From: Xenophilus sp. L33
Lineage (GTDB): Bacteria; Pseudomonadota; Gammaproteobacteria; Burkholderiales; Burkholderiaceae_C
Length of the DNA stretch: 33,960 bases
Direction of reading: 5' to 3'
Assembly (NCBI RefSeq): GCF_009765735.1
Contig: NZ_LMUW01000099.1
Span: forward strand, 1-33,960
Within the stretch, counting starts at the first letter, position 1. Each line of letters starts with the position of its first letter. A program made the position numbers and the translations under genes. Of the stretch, positions 1-8,523 are shown piece after piece. The notes beneath the pieces were generated by a model that worked only from the letters and a program-made list of their open reading frames with translations, had not been told where the DNA came from and made no database searches.

Positions 1-306
1 CTGGCCGACGGCACGCCGCTGGCGGTGCGCAACCTGGGCGCCGCCGCGCTCGGCGAGACCATGCTGCTGATGTCGGTGCAACGCGACGAGCCGGCCGCCG
101 CCGCCCGCGTCGCCGAGGCCGCGCTCACGCCGCGCGAGACCGAGGTGCTCTCCTGGCTGGCCAAGGGCAAGACCAACCGCGACATCGCCGACATCCTCGG
201 CATGAGCCCGCGCACGGTGAACAAGCACCTGGAGCACATCTTCGAGAAGCTGGGCGTGGAGACGCGGTCGGCGGCGGCGGCGCTGGCGATCGGGCACGGG
301 GTGTAG
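1..306 (+). CDS. LuxR-family transcriptional regulator, C-terminal part (5' end outside window)
   Basis: The reading frame is open from base 1, so the start lies upstream; the 101 visible residues are the end of the protein. The last ~65 residues are a LuxR/GerE helix-turn-helix: an L-T-P-R-E-x-E-V-L opening, G-K-x-N-R-D-I-A in the first helices, then S-P-R-T-V-N-K-H-L in the recognition helix and a K-L-G-V-x-x-R end. This domain binds DNA as a dimer. What controls it (a receiver domain, a ligand domain or another module) cannot be seen because that part is missing. The next gene starts about 50 bases downstream on the same strand. The family call is firm; target genes are unknown. Confidence 0.85.
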   Translation: MADGTPLAVRNLGAAALGETMLLMSVQRDEPAAAARVAEAALTPRETEVLSWLAKGKTNRDIADILGMSPRTVNKHLEHIFEKLGVETRSAAAALAIGHGV

Positions 307-355
307 TCAGGGAAGCTGGATTAAAGTGCGGGCGCCTCGATTCCAGGATGGCGCC

Positions 356-1537
356 ATGGACCCTCTGCCGCAGCTTTCGCTCTTCGCATTGCCGATCGAC
401 CGCTTGCGTGTCGGCGACATCCTGCTGACCCGCGCGGATACGGCGTCGAGCATGTCGATCCGCATGGTCAGCGGCGCGCCCGAGCTGTCCGGCCTCGACC
501 GATGGGTCATCGAGGAGTTCAGCCACGCCGCGATCTACGCGGCCGAAGGCATCTTCGTGGAGGCGGTCACCAGCGGGGTCAGCCGGCTGGCGATCCGCCA
601 GACCGCGGTGCGCGATCGCGACAACGTGCGCATCCTGCGGCTGAAGCCGCAGGTTCCGGACGGCGAGGCGTTCGCCGCCCGCGCCGGCGCGCTGGCCCCC
701 GAGTTCCTGTACCGGCGTTATGCGGAGTTCAAGCAGTTCCTCGCCACGCTCCGCGACGACCTGCGCGACTCGACGCGCCTGCGCCTTTTCTGTTCGCAAC
801 TGGTGGGTGCCGCCTACGCCGAAGCCGGCCTGCCGCTCTTCGACGACGTGTTGCCGGAAAAGCTGACCCCCGGCCGCCTGACCCGCAGCCCGCTGCTGGA
901 AGACGTCACCGACCGCTGCCTGCAGCCGGTGCTGACCGACAAGCCGCCGGCCTTCTACCTCGACGGCAAGCATGGACCTGAGCGCGAGCACCACGCCGAG
1001 GTCAAGGCCTTCCAGGCCGTGCTCAAGGGCAAGGAGGTGGTCCGCGCGCTCAAGCGCCTGGGCATTCGCGAGAGACCGGCAACCCTGCTCGCCCTGCAGC
1101 GCATCCTGCTCGACACGCGGGACGAGCGGCTCGACGAGGCGATCCGCAAGGGACTGCACGAGCACGGCTTTCGCGAGGTGGAACCGCCGAAGATGGCAGC
1201 GCAGGCGGCAGCGCTGCTCGACGACGCCCGGACCGACGTGGCCCGGCTTTCGTCCGAAGTGGCGTCGATGTCGAACGACGTGCTGCTCTACTGGCTGCGC
1301 GACGCCACCAACACGCTCCTGCAACTCGACGCGGACCTGCCGGAACGCTGGGAGCAGGTGAAGGGCTACCAGGTCCTGACCGAGCGCACCGGCTTGCGCA
1401 CCTTCCGGCTGCTGCACGTGCTGTGGGAGCGTCGCGCGCGGCTGATCGAGGAAGGCCGCGCAATCACGCACGGCGAGCAAGCCCTGTTGATGGCGGAAGT
1501 CCGTCGCCGAGGGCTGGACAGGCAGCCGCCGCCCTGA
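356..1537 (+). CDS. YiiX-like permuted papain-fold (NlpC/P60-related) protein with extra C-terminal domain
   Basis: A 393-residue protein if the ATG at 356 is used; an in-frame GTG at 326 would add ten residues. The N-terminal ~190 residues match the circularly permuted NlpC/P60-like fold seen in YiiX/YaeF proteins: G-D-I-L-L-T near residues 20-25, the candidate catalytic His57 in F-S-H-A-A-I-Y, an acidic Glu69, and the candidate catalytic Cys146 in L-F-C-S-Q-L-V. The order His before Cys is the hallmark of the permuted group. Known relatives are thought to act as cysteine peptidases, amidases or acyltransferases on lipid or peptide substrates; the substrate here is unknown. The C-terminal ~200 residues are helical-looking and not recognised. 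There is no signal peptide, so it is probably cytosolic. It is convergent with the Bug gene, 10 bases away. Confidence 0.65.
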   Translation: MDPLPQLSLFALPIDRLRVGDILLTRADTASSMSIRMVSGAPELSGLDRWVIEEFSHAAIYAAEGIFVEAVTSGVSRLAIRQTAVRDRDNVRILRLKPQVPDGEAFAARAGALAPEFLYRRYAEFKQFLATLRDDLRDSTRLRLFCSQLVGAAYAEAGLPLFDDVLPEKLTPGRLTRSPLLEDVTDRCLQPVLTDKPPAFYLDGKHGPEREHHAEVKAFQAVLKGKEVVRALKRLGIRERPATLLALQRILLDTRDERLDEAIRKGLHEHGFREVEPPKMAAQAAALLDDARTDVARLSSEVASMSNDVLLYWLRDATNTLLQLDADLPERWEQVKGYQVLTERTGLRTFRLLHVLWERRARLIEEGRAITHGEQALLMAEVRRRGLDRQPPP

Positions 1538-1546
1538 AAACAGGGC
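1531..1546. terminator. Short hairpin between convergent genes
   Basis: GCCCTG and CAGGGC form a perfect 6-bp stem around an AAAA loop. The stem overlaps the end of the plus-strand gene (stop at 1535-1537) and lies just before the end of the minus-strand gene (1548). Position and symmetry suit a bidirectional terminator, but only two T residues follow, so a classical intrinsic terminator is not shown. Confidence 0.35.
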
Positions 1547-1547
1547 T

Positions 1548-2543
1548 TCACTCCGGCTTCACGTCCGCGTCCCGCACCACCACCTTCCAGCGCTCGATCT
1601 CGCTCGCCAGGAAGGCGTGCAGTTCGTCGCCGCCGATCGGCCAGGGCTCGGACGCGCTGGCGCGCAGCACCTTGCCGAAGCCCGGATCCGCGACCGCCTG
1701 CCGCACCTGCTTCTCCATCTGCGCGACCAGCGCCGGCGGCGTGCCGGCCGGCGCGAACATGCCGGCCCAGACGCTGGCCTCGAAGTTCGGCACGCCCTGA
1801 TCGATCAGGGTCGGCACGTCGGGCGTGAGGTCGGTGCGCTTCGCGGTGGTGACGCCGATCAGCCGCACCTTGCCGCTCAGCGCCTGCGGCAGCAGCGAGG
1901 CGCCGGCGTCGAAGGCGAAGGAGATCTGCCCGCCCATCACGTCGGTCAGCACCATGGGCGAGCCCTTGTAGGGCACGTGCTGCATGTCCATGCCGGTGGC
2001 CTTCTTGAGCATCTCCATGGCCAGGTGCTGCGTGGTGCCTGTGCCGCCGGAGCCGAAGGAGACCTTGCCCGGCCGCGCCTTCACGTAGGCCACCATCTCC
2101 TTCAGGTTGGTCACGCCGGTCTCGTTGTTGGCGTAGAGGTAGAGCGGCCCGTTGCCGATGCCGCCGATGGCGACGAAGTCCTTGAGCGGGTCGTAGGTGA
2201 GCTTGGCGCCGTAGAGCGCGGGGTTGATCGCCATCGGTCCGCCGGTGCCGATCATCAGCGTGTAGCCGTCCTTGTCGGCGGCCTTGGCGGCGTTGGAGAC
2301 GATCATGCCGTGCGCCCCGACCCGGTTCTCGACGATCACCGGCTGGCCGAGCGAGATCGTCAGCGCGGCCGCGAGCCGGCGGGTCCAGGCATCGATCGTG
2401 TCGCCCGGCGGGGTGCCGATGAAGAGGCGGATCTGGTGGTTGGGGTAGGCCGCCTCGGCGCTCGCGATGCGCGGCAGCCACTGCGCGGCCGAGGCGATCG
2501 CGGCGGCCTGCAGGAAGGCGCGTCGCGCCGGTGCGTGGATCAT
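1548..2543 (-). CDS. Tripartite tricarboxylate transporter (Bug family) periplasmic substrate-binding protein
   Basis: A 331-residue protein starting at the ATG at 2543, preceded by AGGAGA at good spacing; the frame stays open upstream but lacks such a site. The N-terminus has A-R-R-A-F-L-Q followed by a hydrophobic stretch and A-S-A-E-A, which reads as a twin-arginine-type signal peptide exporting it to the periplasm. The mature part follows the Bug/TctC pattern: Y-P-x-x-x-I-R-L-F-I near the start, a G-Q-P-V-I-V-E-N-R segment, a G-x-x-x-x-N-P-A-L-Y segment and F-G-S-G-G-x-G-T in the first lobe. Such proteins bind carboxylic acids and deliver them to a TctAB membrane pair; no tctAB is visible, as is common for this expanded family. 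It lies 133 bases after the lyase gene on the same strand, suggesting an organic-acid ligand, which is an inference. Confidence 0.9.
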   Translation of the reverse strand: MIHAPARRAFLQAAAIASAAQWLPRIASAEAAYPNHQIRLFIGTPPGDTIDAWTRRLAAALTISLGQPVIVENRVGAHGMIVSNAAKAADKDGYTLMIGTGGPMAINPALYGAKLTYDPLKDFVAIGGIGNGPLYLYANNETGVTNLKEMVAYVKARPGKVSFGSGGTGTTQHLAMEMLKKATGMDMQHVPYKGSPMVLTDVMGGQISFAFDAGASLLPQALSGKVRLIGVTTAKRTDLTPDVPTLIDQGVPNFEASVWAGMFAPAGTPPALVAQMEKQVRQAVADPGFGKVLRASASEPWPIGGDELHAFLASEIERWKVVVRDADVKPE

Positions 2544-2652
2544 GCGTGTCTCCTGATGTGGGCGTTGGCCGTCATGCGGCGGTCGGCTTCGACGGCGGGC
2601 ACATCGTAGAAGATCGGCGGCGCCGCGGTCGTCCCCGCGCGTCATCGTTTAC

Positions 2653-2689
2653 ACGTAGCGCCTCGGATGCAGCGCCTCAGACGTAGCGC
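2653..2689. repeat. Partial duplication of the lyase gene's 3' end
   Basis: ACGTAGCGC occurs at 2681-2689, inside the last codons of the lyase gene, and again at 2653-2661, just past its stop. In coding orientation the second copy is again followed by an in-frame-like TAA. A third related piece (GCAGCGCCTC, 2669-2678) lies between them. It looks like a small slippage duplication at the gene end. Confidence 0.45.
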
Positions 2690-3537
2690 TTCTCCAGCGC
2701 GTCCCACTCCGGCTTGCCCACCAGCCGCTGGCGCTCGGCGAAGGGCGTCACCAGCTGCGGATCCTCGTCGATGCGCTTCGTGTCGCGCAGCACGGTCAGC
2801 GCCTTCTGCATGCCGGCCACCGCACCCTGCAGCGCCGCGTTGGCATACAGCACGATGCCGTAGCCCAGGCCGCCCAGTTCCTCGGCGCCGAAGATCGGCG
2901 TCCGGCCGCCGATCACCATGTTCATCAGCTGCGGCCGGTCCAGGCGCTTCGGCAGCGCGCGGATCTCGTCGGCGGTGGTCACGGCCTCGACGAAGAGGAT
3001 GTCGGCGCCGGCCTCGGCGAACTTCTGCGCCCGCTCGACGGCGGCCTCGAAGCCGAGCGTCGCGGCCGCGTCGGTGCGCGCCATGATCATGAAGTCGGGG
3101 TCATGCCGCGCGTCGACCGCCGCCTTGATCTTGCTCACCGCCTCTTCGGTCGATACGACCTCCTTGCCCGAGAAATGGCCGCAGCGCTTGGGCGCCACCT
3201 GGTCCTCGAGCTGGATGCAGTCGGCGCCGGCGCGCTCCAGCACCCGCACCGTGTGCCGCACGTTGAGCGCGTTGCCGAAGCCGGTGTCGGCATCGACCAG
3301 CAGCGGCAGGTCGACCGCGTCGCGGATGCGCGCGGTGTGGTCGGCGATCTCGTGCAGGCCCATGAAGCCCTGGTCGGGCATGCCGAACCACATGTTGGTG
3401 ACGCCGGCGCCGGTGACGTAGATCGCCTCGAAGCCGAGGTCCGCGATCACCCTGGCCGAGAGCGCGTTGAAGGCGCCGGGCACCAGCACGCCGCGGCGCG
3501 CCTCGGCCAGGGCCTTGAGTCTTTTGCGAGTGGACAT
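2677..3537 (-). CDS. Isocitrate lyase/PEP mutase superfamily lyase, candidate methylisocitrate lyase (PrpB-like)
   Basis: A 286-residue TIM-barrel enzyme. Superfamily marks are clear: G-A-F-N-A-L-S-A-R near residue 21, D-A-D-T-G-F-G at 83-89 for Mg binding, E-D-Q at 111-113, and the catalytic loop P-K-R-C-G-H with Cys119. The KRCGH loop matches methylisocitrate lyase, which splits 2-methylisocitrate into pyruvate and succinate as the last step of the 2-methylcitrate cycle. Its place after prpC-acnD-prpF supports that job. Other parts differ from E. coli PrpB: the substrate loop reads T-G-A-G-V-T-N instead of S-G-G-G-V-A, KRCGH is followed by Phe instead of Arg, and the segment after the barrel (M-N-M-V-I-G-G-R-T-P-I-F) and the C-terminus resemble the dimethylmalate lyase/oxaloacetate decarboxylase side of the family. 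The fold is certain; the exact substrate is not. Confidence 0.85.
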   Translation of the reverse strand: MSTRKRLKALAEARRGVLVPGAFNALSARVIADLGFEAIYVTGAGVTNMWFGMPDQGFMGLHEIADHTARIRDAVDLPLLVDADTGFGNALNVRHTVRVLERAGADCIQLEDQVAPKRCGHFSGKEVVSTEEAVSKIKAAVDARHDPDFMIMARTDAAATLGFEAAVERAQKFAEAGADILFVEAVTTADEIRALPKRLDRPQLMNMVIGGRTPIFGAEELGGLGYGIVLYANAALQGAVAGMQKALTVLRDTKRIDEDPQLVTPFAERQRLVGKPEWDALEKRYV

Positions 3538-3549
3538 GTCTGCCTCCGT

Positions 3550-4749
3550 TCAGAAACCGTCGCCAGGCACGCGGACCCGGCCTTCCATCAGCACCCGGGC
3601 GCTGCGGCTCATGAGCGCCTTGGTGACGACCCATTGGCCCTCTGCCTGGCGCGCCTCCGCGCCGACGCGCAAGGTGCCCGAGGGATGGCCGAAGCGCACC
3701 GCGCTGCGTTCGCCGCCGCCCGCCGCGAGGTTCACCAGCGTGCCAGGAATCGCGGCCGCGGTGCCGATCGCCACCGCGGCGGTGCCCATCATCGCGTGGT
3801 GCAGCTTGCCCATCGACAGCGCCCGCACCAGCAGGTCGACGTCGCCGGCCTCGATCTTCTTGCCGCTGGATGCGGTGTAGGCCCTGGCCGGTGAAACGAA
3901 GGCGACCTTGGGTGTGTGCTGCCGCTTCGCCGCTTCCTCCAGCTTGCCGATCAGGCCCATCTTCAAGGCGCCGTGGGCGCGGATGGTCTCGAAGCGCGCC
4001 AGCGCGGCGGCGTCGCCGTTGATCGCGTCCTGCAGCTCGGTGCCGGTGTAGCCGATGTCGGCGGCGTTCAGGAAGATGGTCGGGATGCCGGCGTCGATCA
4101 GGGTCGCCTTGAAGGTGCCGACGCCGGGCACCTCGAGGTCGTCGACGATGCGGCCGGTCGGGAACATCGCGCCGCCGCCGTCGCCGTCGCCTTCATCGGC
4201 CGGGTCGATGAATTCCAGCGCCACCTCGGCCGCCGGGAAGGTCACGCCGTCCAGCTCGAAGTCGCCGGTCTCCTGCACCTCGCCGTTCGTGATGGGCACG
4301 TGCGCGACGATGGTCTTGCCGATGTTGGCCTGCCAGATGCGCAGGGTGCAGATGCCGTCGCGCGGTACCCGCGCCGCATCGACGAGCCCCTGCGCGATCG
4401 CGAAGGGGCCGACCGCCGCCGACAGGTTGCCGCAGTTGCCCGACCAGTCGACGAAGGCGCAGTCGATCGACACCTGGCCGAAGAGGTAGTCGACGTCGTG
4501 CCCGGGCCGGGTGGAGCGCGACAGGATGACGGCCTTGGAGGTCGACGAGGTCGCGCCGCCCATGCCGTCGATCTGCTTGCCGTAGGGGTCGGGGCTGCCG
4601 ATGACGCGCATCAGGAAGGCATCGCGCGCCGGGCCCGGCTGCCGGGCCGCGCCGGGAAGGTCTTCCAGCTTGAAGAAGACGCCCTTGCTGGTGCCGCCGC
4701 GCATGTAGACGGCGGGCACCTGGATCTGCGGAGGATGGGCCATGGTCAT
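3550..4749 (-). CDS. prpF: 2-methylaconitate cis-trans isomerase PrpF
   Basis: A 399-residue protein of the PrpF family (two diaminopimelate-epimerase-like lobes). It isomerises the 2-methylaconitate made by AcnD so that hydration can complete methylisocitrate formation. The N-terminal signature V-P-A-V-Y-M-R-G-G-T-S-K-G-V-F-F is intact, as are D-G-M-G-G-A-T-S-S-T-S-K and D-W-S-G-N-C-G-N-L-S-A-A-V-G-P. Two starts are possible: ATG at 4749, which overlaps the acnD stop as ATGA, or ATG at 4743. I chose 4749 because the overlap suggests translational coupling. The frame is open far upstream, but that part runs antisense-free inside acnD and is not coding in this frame. The lyase gene starts 12 bases after its stop. 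Confidence 0.95.
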   Translation of the reverse strand: MTMAHPPQIQVPAVYMRGGTSKGVFFKLEDLPGAARQPGPARDAFLMRVIGSPDPYGKQIDGMGGATSSTSKAVILSRSTRPGHDVDYLFGQVSIDCAFVDWSGNCGNLSAAVGPFAIAQGLVDAARVPRDGICTLRIWQANIGKTIVAHVPITNGEVQETGDFELDGVTFPAAEVALEFIDPADEGDGDGGGAMFPTGRIVDDLEVPGVGTFKATLIDAGIPTIFLNAADIGYTGTELQDAINGDAAALARFETIRAHGALKMGLIGKLEEAAKRQHTPKVAFVSPARAYTASSGKKIEAGDVDLLVRALSMGKLHHAMMGTAAVAIGTAAAIPGTLVNLAAGGGERSAVRFGHPSGTLRVGAEARQAEGQWVVTKALMSRSARVLMEGRVRVPGDGF

Positions 4750-7340
4750 GCGGCTTTCGATGATTCGAGGAAGTCTTGCGCGAAACGCTGCAGCACGCCG
4801 CCGGCTTCGTAGATCGAGACCTCCTCGGCCGTGTCCAGCCGGCAGGTCATCGGCACTTCGAGCCGCTCGCCGTCGCGCCGCGTGACGACCAGGGTCAGGT
4901 CGCCGCGCGGGCGGCGCTCGCCGAGCACATCGTAGGTCTCGCTGCCGTCGATCGCCAGCGTCAGCCGGTTGGTGCCCGGCTTGAACTCCAGCGGCAGCAC
5001 GCCCATGCCGATCAGGTTGGTGCGATGGATGCGCTCGAAGCCCTCGGCGGCGATCACCTCCACGCCGGCCAGCCGCACGCCCTTGGCGGCCCAGTCGCGC
5101 GAGCTGCCCTGGCCGTAGTCGGCACCGGCCACGATGATGAGCGGCTGCTTGCGCTGCATGTAGGTCTCGATGCCTTCCCACATGCGCACCACCTCGCCCT
5201 CGGGCTCGATGCGGGTCAGCGAGCCCTTCCTGACCTTGCCGTCGACGATCGCCATCTCGTTGACCAGCTGCGGGTTGGCGAAGGTCGCGCGCTGCGCCGT
5301 CAGGTGGTCGCCGCGGTGGGTGGCGTAGGAATTGAAGTCTTCCTCGGGCAGGCCCATCTTCGCGAGGTAGTCGCCGGCCGCGCTGTCGAGCAGGATCGCG
5401 TTCGAGGGCGACAGGTGGTCGGTCGTGATGTTGTCGGGCAGGACCGCCAGCGGCCGCATGCCGCGCAGGCTGCGCTCGCCGGCCAGCGCGCCTTCCCAGT
5501 AGGGCGGCCGGCGGATGTAGGTGCTCTGCGGGCGCCAGTCGTAGAGCGGGCTGATCGGCGCGTCGTTGGCCACCGCGATGCTGAACATCGGGTCGTAGAC
5601 CTGGCGGAAGTGCGCCGGCTTGACGCTCCGGGCCACCACCGCGTCGATCTCCTCGTCGCTCGGCCAGAGGTCCTTGAGCGTGACAGGACGGCCATCGCCG
5701 TCGATGCCCAGCACGTCGCGCTCGATGTCGAAGCGCACCGTGCCGGCGATCGCGTAGGCCACCACCAGCGGCGGCGAGGCCAGGAAGGCCTGCTTCGCAT
5801 AGGGATGGATGCGGCCGTCGAAGTTGCGGTTGCCCGAGAGCACCGCGGTCGCATAGAGGTCGCGCTCGACCACTTCCTTCTGGATCGCCGGATCGAGCGC
5901 GCCGCTCATGCCGTTGCAGGTGGTGCAGGCGAAGGCCACGATGCCGAAGCCGAGCCGCTCCAGTTCATGCAGCAGGCCGGCCTCTTCCAGATAGAGCTGC
6001 ACCGCCTTCGAGCCGGGCGCCAGCGACGACTTGACCCAGGGCTTGCGCAGCAGGCCGCGCGCGTTGGCGTTGCGCGCCAGGAGGCCCGCGGCGATCACGT
6101 TGCGCGGGTTGCTGGTGTTGGTGCAGCTGGTGATGGCCGCGATGATCACCGCGCCGTCGGGCATATGACCGGGCACGTCCTGCCACGGCCCGGCGATGCC
6201 GCGGGCCGCCAGCTCGGTGGTGGGCAGCCGCTTGTGCGGATTCGAAGGGCCCGCCATGTTGCGCACCACCGCGGAGAGGTCGAAGCGCAGCACGCGTTCG
6301 TACTCGGCGGTCTTCAATGCGTCGGACCAGAGGCCCGTGTGCTTCGCATACAGCTCGACCAGGCGCACCTGCGCGTCCTCGCGGCCGGTGAGCCGGAGGT
6401 AGTCGATGGTCATCGCATCGATCGAGAACATCGCGGCGGTGGCGCCGAACTCCGGCGTCATGTTGGAGATGGTCGCGCGGTCGCCGAGCGTCAGCGCCGC
6501 GGCGCCGGCGCCGAAGAATTCGAGATACGCGCCGACCACCTTCTCGCGGCGCAGGAATTCGGTCAGCGCCAGCACGATGTCGGTCGCGGTGATGCCGGGT
6601 CGCGGCTGTCCGGCCAACTCGACGCCGACGATGTCCGGCAGCCGCATCCACGAGGCGCGCCCCAGCATGACGCTCTCGGCCTCCAGGCCGCCGACGCCGA
6701 TCGCGATCACGCCGAGCGCGTCGACGTGAGGCGTGTGGCTGTCGGTGCCGACCAGCGTGTCGGGGAAGGCGACACCGTCCTTCGCATGCACCACCGGCGA
6801 CATCCGCTCCAGGTTGATCTGATGCATGATCCCGTTCCCCGGCGGGATCACCTCGACGTTCTTGAAGGCCTTCTTCGTCCACTCGATGAAGTGGAAGCGG
6901 TCCTCGTTGCGCCGGTCCTCGATCGCGCGGTTCTTGGCGAAGGCGTCGGGGTCGAAGCCGGCGAATTCCACCGCCAGCGAATGGTCGACGATCAATTGCG
7001 TCTGCACCACCGGATTGACCCCGGCCGGGTCGCCGCCCGCGTCGGCGATCGCGTCGCGCAGGCCGGCCAGGTCGACCAGCGCGGTCTGGCCGAGGATGTC
7101 GTGGCAGACCACGCGCGCCGGGAACCACGGGAAGTCGAGGTCGCGCCGGCGCTCGATCAGCTGGCGCAGCGCATCCGCGAGCAGCGCCGGCTCGCAGCGG
7201 CGCACCAGGTTCTCGGCATGCACGCGCGAGGTGTAGGGCAGCCGGTCGTAGGCGCCGGGAGCGATGTCGTCGACGGCGGCACGGGCGTCGAAGTGGTCCA
7301 GCGCGGTGCCGGGCAGATTTTTTCGGTACGAACTGTTCAT
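4746..7340 (-). CDS. acnD: Fe/S-dependent 2-methylisocitrate dehydratase / 2-methylcitrate dehydratase AcnD
   Basis: An 864-residue aconitase-family protein, the usual length for AcnD. It dehydrates 2-methylcitrate to the 2-methylaconitate isomer that PrpF then converts, replacing PrpD. The three [4Fe-4S] cysteines are visible: Cys406 in T-S-C-T-N-T-S and Cys472/Cys475 in A-C-T-T-C-N-G. Active-site segments V-G-T-D-S-H-T (197-203) and Q-G-S-S-R-D-W-A-A-K-G in the C-terminal swivel domain are intact. The ATG at 7340 gives a normal N-terminus (M-N-S-S-Y-R-K). It starts 19 bases after the prpC stop with no clear Shine-Dalgarno, so it may depend on translation from upstream. Pairing with prpF distinguishes it from a housekeeping AcnA. 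Confidence 0.95.
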   Translation of the reverse strand: MNSSYRKNLPGTALDHFDARAAVDDIAPGAYDRLPYTSRVHAENLVRRCEPALLADALRQLIERRRDLDFPWFPARVVCHDILGQTALVDLAGLRDAIADAGGDPAGVNPVVQTQLIVDHSLAVEFAGFDPDAFAKNRAIEDRRNEDRFHFIEWTKKAFKNVEVIPPGNGIMHQINLERMSPVVHAKDGVAFPDTLVGTDSHTPHVDALGVIAIGVGGLEAESVMLGRASWMRLPDIVGVELAGQPRPGITATDIVLALTEFLRREKVVGAYLEFFGAGAAALTLGDRATISNMTPEFGATAAMFSIDAMTIDYLRLTGREDAQVRLVELYAKHTGLWSDALKTAEYERVLRFDLSAVVRNMAGPSNPHKRLPTTELAARGIAGPWQDVPGHMPDGAVIIAAITSCTNTSNPRNVIAAGLLARNANARGLLRKPWVKSSLAPGSKAVQLYLEEAGLLHELERLGFGIVAFACTTCNGMSGALDPAIQKEVVERDLYATAVLSGNRNFDGRIHPYAKQAFLASPPLVVAYAIAGTVRFDIERDVLGIDGDGRPVTLKDLWPSDEEIDAVVARSVKPAHFRQVYDPMFSIAVANDAPISPLYDWRPQSTYIRRPPYWEGALAGERSLRGMRPLAVLPDNITTDHLSPSNAILLDSAAGDYLAKMGLPEEDFNSYATHRGDHLTAQRATFANPQLVNEMAIVDGKVRKGSLTRIEPEGEVVRMWEGIETYMQRKQPLIIVAGADYGQGSSRDWAAKGVRLAGVEVIAAEGFERIHRTNLIGMGVLPLEFKPGTNRLTLAIDGSETYDVLGERRPRGDLTLVVTRRDGERLEVPMTCRLDTAEEVSIYEAGGVLQRFAQDFLESSKAA

Positions 7341-7359
7341 GCGTGGGGCGAAGGGCGTG

Positions 7360-8523
7360 TCAGCGACGGTCCTCGATCGGCTGGAAGGCCTGGTCCTCGG
7401 GACCGGTGTAGTTTGCGCTCGGACGAATGATCTTGTTGTCGATGCGTTGTTCGATCACGTGGGCCGCCCAGCCGCTGGTGCGCGCGATCACGAAGAGCGG
7501 CGTGAACATCGCGGTCGGCACGCCCAGCATGTAGTAGCTGACCGCGCTGAACCAGTCGAGGTTGGGGAACATCCGCTTGGCTTCCCACATGACCGTCTCC
7601 AGGCGCTCGGCGATGTCGAACATGCGCATCGAGCCGGCCTGCACTGACAGTTCGCGGGCCACGCCCTTGATGACGACGTTGCGCGGATCGCTCACGGTGT
7701 AGACCGGATGCCCGAAGCCGATCACCACCTCCCTCGCCTCCACCCGGCGGCGGATGTCGGCCTCCGCTTCGTCGGGGCTGGCGTAGCGGTTCTGGACCTC
7801 GAAGGCGAACTCGTTGGCGCCGCCGTGCTTGGGGCCGCGCAGCGCGCCGATGGCGCCGGCGACCGCCGAATACATGTCGCTGCCGGTGCCGGCGATCACG
7901 CGGGCGGCGAAGGTGGACGCATTGAATTCATGCTCGGCATAGAGGTTGAGCGAGGTGTGCATCGCGCGCTCCCACTCGGCGCCCGGCGCCTTGCCGTGCA
8001 GCAGGTGCAGGAAGTGCGCGCCGATCGAGTCGTCGTCGGTCTCCAGTTCGATGCGCCTGCCCTGGTTGCTCCACTGGTACCAGTAGAGCAGCATCGATCC
8101 GAGCGAAGCCATCAGCCGGTCGGCGATGTCGCGGGCGCCGGGCACGCCGTGGTCGTCCTTCTCGGGCAGCGAGCAGCCGAGCGCCGAGACGGCGGTGCGC
8201 ATGACGTCCATCGGATGCGCGCTGGCGGGAATCTGCTCGAGCGCCGACTTCACGCTCGCCGGCACGCCGCGCATCGCCTTCAGCTTCGCCTTGTAGGCAC
8301 GCAGTTCGGCCGCGGTCGGCAGCTTGCCGTGCACCAGCAGGTGCGCGATCTCCTCGAACTCGCAGACCTCGGCGATGTCGAGGATGTCGTAGCCGCGGTA
8401 GTGCAGGTCGTTGCCGGTGCGGCCGACGGTGCACAGCGCGGTGTTGCCGGCGGTGACGCCCGAGAGGGCGACGGATTTCTTGGGCTTGAAGGCGGGCGGC
8501 GCGGCTTCGGCGAGGGCGGTCAT
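7360..8523 (-). CDS. prpC: 2-methylcitrate synthase PrpC
   Basis: A 387-residue citrate-synthase-family enzyme that condenses propionyl-CoA with oxaloacetate to 2-methylcitrate, the entry step of propionate catabolism. The protein follows E. coli PrpC closely from K-S-V-A-L-S-G-V through C-T-V-G and H-Y-R-G-Y-D-I-L-D. The catalytic residues read His233 (P-K-H-G-G-A-N), His272 (F-G-H-P-V-Y) and Asp323 (P-N-L-D-W-F). The start at 8523 (M-T-A-L) is preferred because AGGAGA lies just upstream of it; a TTG at 8541 would put that site inside the gene. It is the first gene of the minus-strand propionate operon and is divergent from the regulator gene at 8681. Confidence 0.97.
   Translation of the reverse strand: MTALAEAAPPAFKPKKSVALSGVTAGNTALCTVGRTGNDLHYRGYDILDIAEVCEFEEIAHLLVHGKLPTAAELRAYKAKLKAMRGVPASVKSALEQIPASAHPMDVMRTAVSALGCSLPEKDDHGVPGARDIADRLMASLGSMLLYWYQWSNQGRRIELETDDDSIGAHFLHLLHGKAPGAEWERAMHTSLNLYAEHEFNASTFAARVIAGTGSDMYSAVAGAIGALRGPKHGGANEFAFEVQNRYASPDEAEADIRRRVEAREVVIGFGHPVYTVSDPRNVVIKGVARELSVQAGSMRMFDIAERLETVMWEAKRMFPNLDWFSAVSYYMLGVPTAMFTPLFVIARTSGWAAHVIEQRIDNKIIRPSANYTGPEDQAFQPIEDRR

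Noticed and set aside
4776..7430. Long plus-strand open frame opposite acnD
   Set aside because: The opposite strand encodes a complete AcnD with all iron-sulfur cysteines. This frame is rich in Arg, His, Val and Gly and has no motif.
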